In this document: positions 61,256 through 64,000 of the stretch, piece by piece | Numbering within the stretch: the stretch's first letter is position 1 | Layout: every line of letters begins with the position of its first letter | NCBI GenBank assembly: GCA_014653625.1 | Contig: JACWEI010000002.1 | Location: forward strand, 48,580-112,579 | Direction of reading: 5' to 3' | Source: Pelagibacterales bacterium SAG-MED39 | GTDB lineage: Bacteria > Pseudomonadota > Alphaproteobacteria > Pelagibacterales > Pelagibacteraceae | DNA: 64,000 nucleotides | The notes under the pieces: model-generated | What the model saw: the letters and a program-made list of their open reading frames with translations, nothing else | The model's database searches: none | Told to the model about the DNA's origin: nothing | Made by a program: the position numbers and the translations under genes

Positions 61256-62067
61256 ATCTTAGCTATCTCTAATGTCGATTTTATATATCCCTGCATGCTC
61301 CCACAATCAAGATACTTTCCAGAAAAATTATGTGCTATAAAACTTTCTGAATTATTAATTAAAGATTGAATAGAGTCAGTAATATGAATTTCTCCTCCTT
61401 TTCCAGGTTTTTGTTTTGATAGTACTGAAAAAATAGTTTTAGGAAGAATATATCTTCCAATCACGGCTTTATTAGAAGGAGCTTTTTTTATAGAAGGTTT
61501 CTCAATTACTTTTTCAACTAAATAATTTTTTTTATTTAATTTTTTTTTTAATTTATAAATACCCCATCTGGTAACGGTTTTTTTTGCAACATTCATACTA
61601 GCCATTACTGATGATTTATATTGGTTGTGAACTTTAATCATTGATTTAGAACAGTTTTGTTTAATTATAAGATCATCAGGTAACAACATTAAAAAATACT
61701 TCCCTTTAATAAATCTTTTAGTTTTTAAAACTGCATCTCCAGTTCCTAAAGGCTTATTTTGATAAACAAATTTTATCATTTTTTTATATTTCAAGATTTT
61801 TTTATATTCTTCTTTAATTCTTAAATCTTTTTTTTTTTTTAAAATTTTTTTATAAAACCTGTCGTTATAAAAATATTTTCTTATCATTTCTTTCTTTTTA
61901 GAAATTATAAAAACTACCTCTTTAATTCCAGCTTCAATACATTCATCTAAAATATATTCGATTCCAGGTTTACCATTTATTGGAAGAAGTTCTTTAGCAA
62001 AAACACTCGTTAGCGGTAGCAAACGCGTACCAAGACCAGCTAATGGAATAATTGCTTGTTTAATCAT
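61252..62067 (-). CDS. galU: UTP--glucose-1-phosphate uridylyltransferase
   Basis: A 271-aa nucleotidyltransferase making UDP-glucose. It shows KQAIIPLAGLGTRLLPLTSVFAKELLPINGKPGIEYILDECIEAGI, LPDDLII, the VEKPSIKKAPSNKAVIGRYILP block and GGEIHITDSIQSLI, then KYLDCGSMQGYIKSTLEIA. The family end (DCG-K-GY) is intact. First gene of the galU-ugd pair; divergent from panC. Confidence 0.97.
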   Translation of the reverse strand: MIKQAIIPLAGLGTRLLPLTSVFAKELLPINGKPGIEYILDECIEAGIKEVVFIISKKKEMIRKYFYNDRFYKKILKKKKDLRIKEEYKKILKYKKMIKFVYQNKPLGTGDAVLKTKRFIKGKYFLMLLPDDLIIKQNCSKSMIKVHNQYKSSVMASMNVAKKTVTRWGIYKLKKKLNKKNYLVEKVIEKPSIKKAPSNKAVIGRYILPKTIFSVLSKQKPGKGGEIHITDSIQSLINNSESFIAHNFSGKYLDCGSMQGYIKSTLEIAKI

Positions 62068-62101
62068 TTAAATGTTTTACTTATTAAAATGTTTTATACA
62101 A

Positions 62102-62914
62102 ATGAAAAAATTATTAAATAATAATGATTTAAATGAGGCATTATATAATGTCTCAAATTTAGGTTTTGTGCCAACTATGGGGAGTCTCCATAAAGGTCAT
62201 ATATCGCTAATTAAAAAATCTAAAAATCAATGTTCAAAAACTTTAGTCAGCATATACGTTAACCCCACACAATTTAATAATAAAAATGATTATAAAAATT
62301 ATCCAAGAAATTCAAAAAAAGATCTATCAATCTTAAAAAAAATGAAAGTAAATTTTGTATATTTACCAAAAACTCAGGATATTTACGGTTTAAAAAGTAA
62401 AGCTAAAATTAAATTAAACAAAAAAGAAAAGATAATGTGTGCAAAATTTAGAAAAGGTCACTTTGAAGGGGTAATTGATGTTATGGACCGACTTACAAAA
62501 ATTATAAAACCAAAAAAAATATTTATGGGTGAAAAAGATTATCAACAGTTATATTTTGTAAAAAAAAATATTGAGAAAAAATATCAGACTGAAATTATTG
62601 GATGTAAAACAATAAGAAATAAACAAAAACTTGCTTTATCCTCAAGAAATATACTTTTAAATAAAAGTCAAATTATCAAAGCTGAAAAATTCACTCAAAA
62701 AATAATTGCTTTTAAAAAAAAAATTAAGACGATAAAAGTTACTCCTCAAATTATTGATAAAAAGAAAAGAGAATTAAGCAAGTTATTTAAAATTAAAGTT
62801 CAATATTTTGAATTAAGAAATATAATTAATTTTAAGATATCAAATAAGATTAAAAATTCAAAAATCTTTGTTGCTTTTTTTATTGATAAAGTAAGATTAA
62901 TTGACAATTTTTAA
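62102..62914 (+). CDS. panC: Pantoate--beta-alanine ligase (pantothenate synthetase)
   Basis: A 270-aa enzyme that joins pantoate and beta-alanine with ATP to give pantothenate. The HIGH-type segment GFVPTMGSLHKGHISLIKKSK, VSIYVNPTQFNNKNDYKNYPR, FRKGHFEGVIDVMDRLTKIIKP and MGEKDYQQLYFVKKNI are typical, with KLALSSRNILL. The C-terminal domain is shorter than usual. ATG 62102 is preferred to the track start at 62072, as it removes an odd N-terminus and leaves a 34-bp divergent spacer. panB is not next to it. Confidence 0.94.
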   Translation: MKKLLNNNDLNEALYNVSNLGFVPTMGSLHKGHISLIKKSKNQCSKTLVSIYVNPTQFNNKNDYKNYPRNSKKDLSILKKMKVNFVYLPKTQDIYGLKSKAKIKLNKKEKIMCAKFRKGHFEGVIDVMDRLTKIIKPKKIFMGEKDYQQLYFVKKNIEKKYQTEIIGCKTIRNKQKLALSSRNILLNKSQIIKAEKFTQKIIAFKKKIKTIKVTPQIIDKKKRELSKLFKIKVQYFELRNIINFKISNKIKNSKIFVAFFIDKVRLIDNF

Positions 62915-62917
62915 TTG

Positions 62918-64000
62918 TTACAAAAAATAAGCTCCAACACCTAAAAATGAGACGAAACCTATAACATCTGTAATTGTTGTTACGAAAACACTTGAAGCTA
63001 TTGCTGGATCAATATTCATTTTTTTTAAAGTAACAGGAACTAATATTCCAAATAACCCCGCTACTATCATTGTTAATACCATTGAGATTGAAATGATTAA
63101 AGATAATTGAGAGTCTTGAAACCAAAGTTGAACTATAAGCGCACTTATCAATGCAAAAATAATCCCATTTAAAATACCTATATTAAATTCTTTTAAAATA
63201 TTTTGAGTAAAATTATTTTTTGTTAAATCATTTGTAGCAAGAGTTCTTACAGTAACTGCAAGAGTTTGCATTCCAGCATTACCACCCATGGATGCAACTA
63301 TTGGCATAAGAAAAGCTAAAACTACCATTTGTTCAATAGTTGCTCCAAATAGACTTATACAATAAGTTGCTAAAAAAGCTGTAAAAAGATTTAGCAATAA
63401 CCAGTTAAATCTTCTTTTTGTTTTTGTGATTACACCATCAGTAATTTCTTCATCACCAACACCCGCTAATCTAAGTGCATCTTCTTCAGCTTCTTCTTTA
63501 AGTACTGTTAGAACGTCATCTGATGTAATCATTCCAACTAATTTATCATTTTTATCTACCACACATGCTGAATTTAGATTATAATTTTCAAATAAGTGTC
63601 CCACCTCCTCTCTATCCATATCGACAGGAACTAAAAAGGGAGATTCTTCCATTATTGAAGACATCTTAGACTCTCTTGGTGTTCTTAAAACTTTTGAAGA
63701 TGGAACTGTACCAACTGGTTTAAAGTTTTCATCTACAATATAAATTTCTAAAAATTCTTCTGGCAAATCTTTATTTTCACGTAAATAATCAATTGTTTGT
63801 CCCACTAACCAATTACTTGGAATAGCGGTAAACTCTCTTTGCATTATCCTTGCAGCACTATCTTCTGGATAACTAAGACCTTCTAGTAAAGCAAAACGAT
63901 CTTTAGGAGGTAATAAACTTAATATCGCATTTTTATCTTTTTCTTCAACGTTTTCTAGAATAGCAATAGCGTCATCTGACTCTAAGTTTTTTAGAATACT
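62918..64000 (-). CDS. mgtE: Magnesium transporter MgtE (partial, N-terminus beyond the window)
   Basis: The frame is open to base 64000; the ATG at 63844 is internal. The fragment (~360 aa) holds the end of the MgtE N domain (ENVEEKDKNAILSLLPPKDRFALLEGLSYPEDSAARIM), two CBS domains (EIYIVDENFKPVGTVPSSKVLRTPR; ACVVDKNDKLVGMITSDDVLTVL) and five membrane helices with MPIVASMGGNAGMQTLAVTVRTLA, the Mg2+ pore motif. CBS and N domains sense cytosolic Mg2+ and gate the channel. It ends 4 bp from the panC stop, convergent. Confidence 0.96.
   Translation of the reverse strand, partial: SILKNLESDDAIAILENVEEKDKNAILSLLPPKDRFALLEGLSYPEDSAARIMQREFTAIPSNWLVGQTIDYLRENKDLPEEFLEIYIVDENFKPVGTVPSSKVLRTPRESKMSSIMEESPFLVPVDMDREEVGHLFENYNLNSACVVDKNDKLVGMITSDDVLTVLKEEAEEDALRLAGVGDEEITDGVITKTKRRFNWLLLNLFTAFLATYCISLFGATIEQMVVLAFLMPIVASMGGNAGMQTLAVTVRTLATNDLTKNNFTQNILKEFNIGILNGIIFALISALIVQLWFQDSQLSLIISISMVLTMIVAGLFGILVPVTLKKMNIDPAIASSVFVTTITDVIGFVSFLGVGAYFL

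Noticed and set aside
1-64000. CRISPR arrays, insertion sequences, rRNA operons
   Set aside because: I looked for regularly spaced repeats, transposase motifs and rRNA sequence and saw none.

Overview
The window reads as a piece of a streamlined marine alphaproteobacterial chromosome of the SAR11 (Pelagibacterales) type. The evidence is very low GC content, near-zero intergenic space, start/stop overlaps throughout, alphaproteobacterial operon order (smpB-dapA, gatCAB-ruvX, rpmF-plsX-ihfA-merR), a heterotetrameric sarcosine oxidase operon, and a tandem SAM-II/SAM-V riboswitch leader before metY, an arrangement known from Pelagibacter and marine metagenomes. No rRNA, CRISPR array, insertion sequence or prophage is visible.

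Layout. 1-2173 is the only accessory-looking and sparsely coding stretch: the end of an SGNH/acyltransferase-type gene, a tyrosine recombinase whose start codon abuts a perfect 11-7-11 bp palindrome, a 58-aa membrane protein, a one-domain MGMT, and 456 bp without a gene bounded by imperfect direct repeats. 2174-7370 (minus) holds two permeases, hom, an unlisted 53-aa lipoprotein and argC, then rpsI-rplM. 7371-10213 holds the riboswitch leader with metY, ctaA and a stand-alone chorismate mutase. 10214-13208 is the rpmG/merR/ihfA/plsX/rpmF/Cbp3-like chaperone cluster facing a BamE lipoprotein; 13235-15340 is a K+-independent H+-pyrophosphatase. 15423-22726 is a ten-gene minus-strand operon (2OG-oxygenase, rpiB, glyA, nrdR, ribD, ribE, ribBX, ribH, nusB, thiL) linking one-carbon, flavin and thiamine metabolism. 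After hemB comes a second ten-gene minus-strand operon, 31111 down to 23789 (dapA-smpB-folK-rsh-pyrE-pdxJ-acpS-lepB-rnc-recO).

31154-40115: a lytic transglycosylase, tRNA-Ser(GCU), and a very AT-rich surface-glycan cassette. It encodes RfbF and RfbG (CDP-glucose to CDP-4-keto-6-deoxyglucose), a C-methyltransferase and an SDR reductase, plus a DPM/GtrB-like GT2 and a GT-C membrane glycosyltransferase. Together these suggest a C-methyl-branched 6-deoxyhexose made as a CDP-sugar. 40181-46848 is soxBDAG plus a family-3 solute-binding protein and permease with no ATPase gene. 46845-53494 (minus) is gatCAB, an O-methyltransferase, trhO, a MATE exporter and a secreted SNase-type nuclease. 53545-59952 (plus) is ruvX-pyrB-pyrC-like-plsY-topA-ridA. 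The window ends with ugd-galU (UDP-glucuronate), panC and a partial mgtE.

The most interesting items are the recombinase-adjacent dif-like palindrome, the tandem SAM riboswitch with no visible intrinsic terminator between aptamers, the CDP-sugar cassette, and several streamlined or altered core proteins: NrdR with both zinc knuckles shortened to CxC, an RSH enzyme lacking the region between TGS and ACT, a dihydroorotase homologue without its HxH zinc motif, and a RibB fused to a zinc-site-less GCHII-like domain. Several genes that normally sit inside these operons (rpoZ, era, fabH, dprA, DUF177) are absent from their usual positions.
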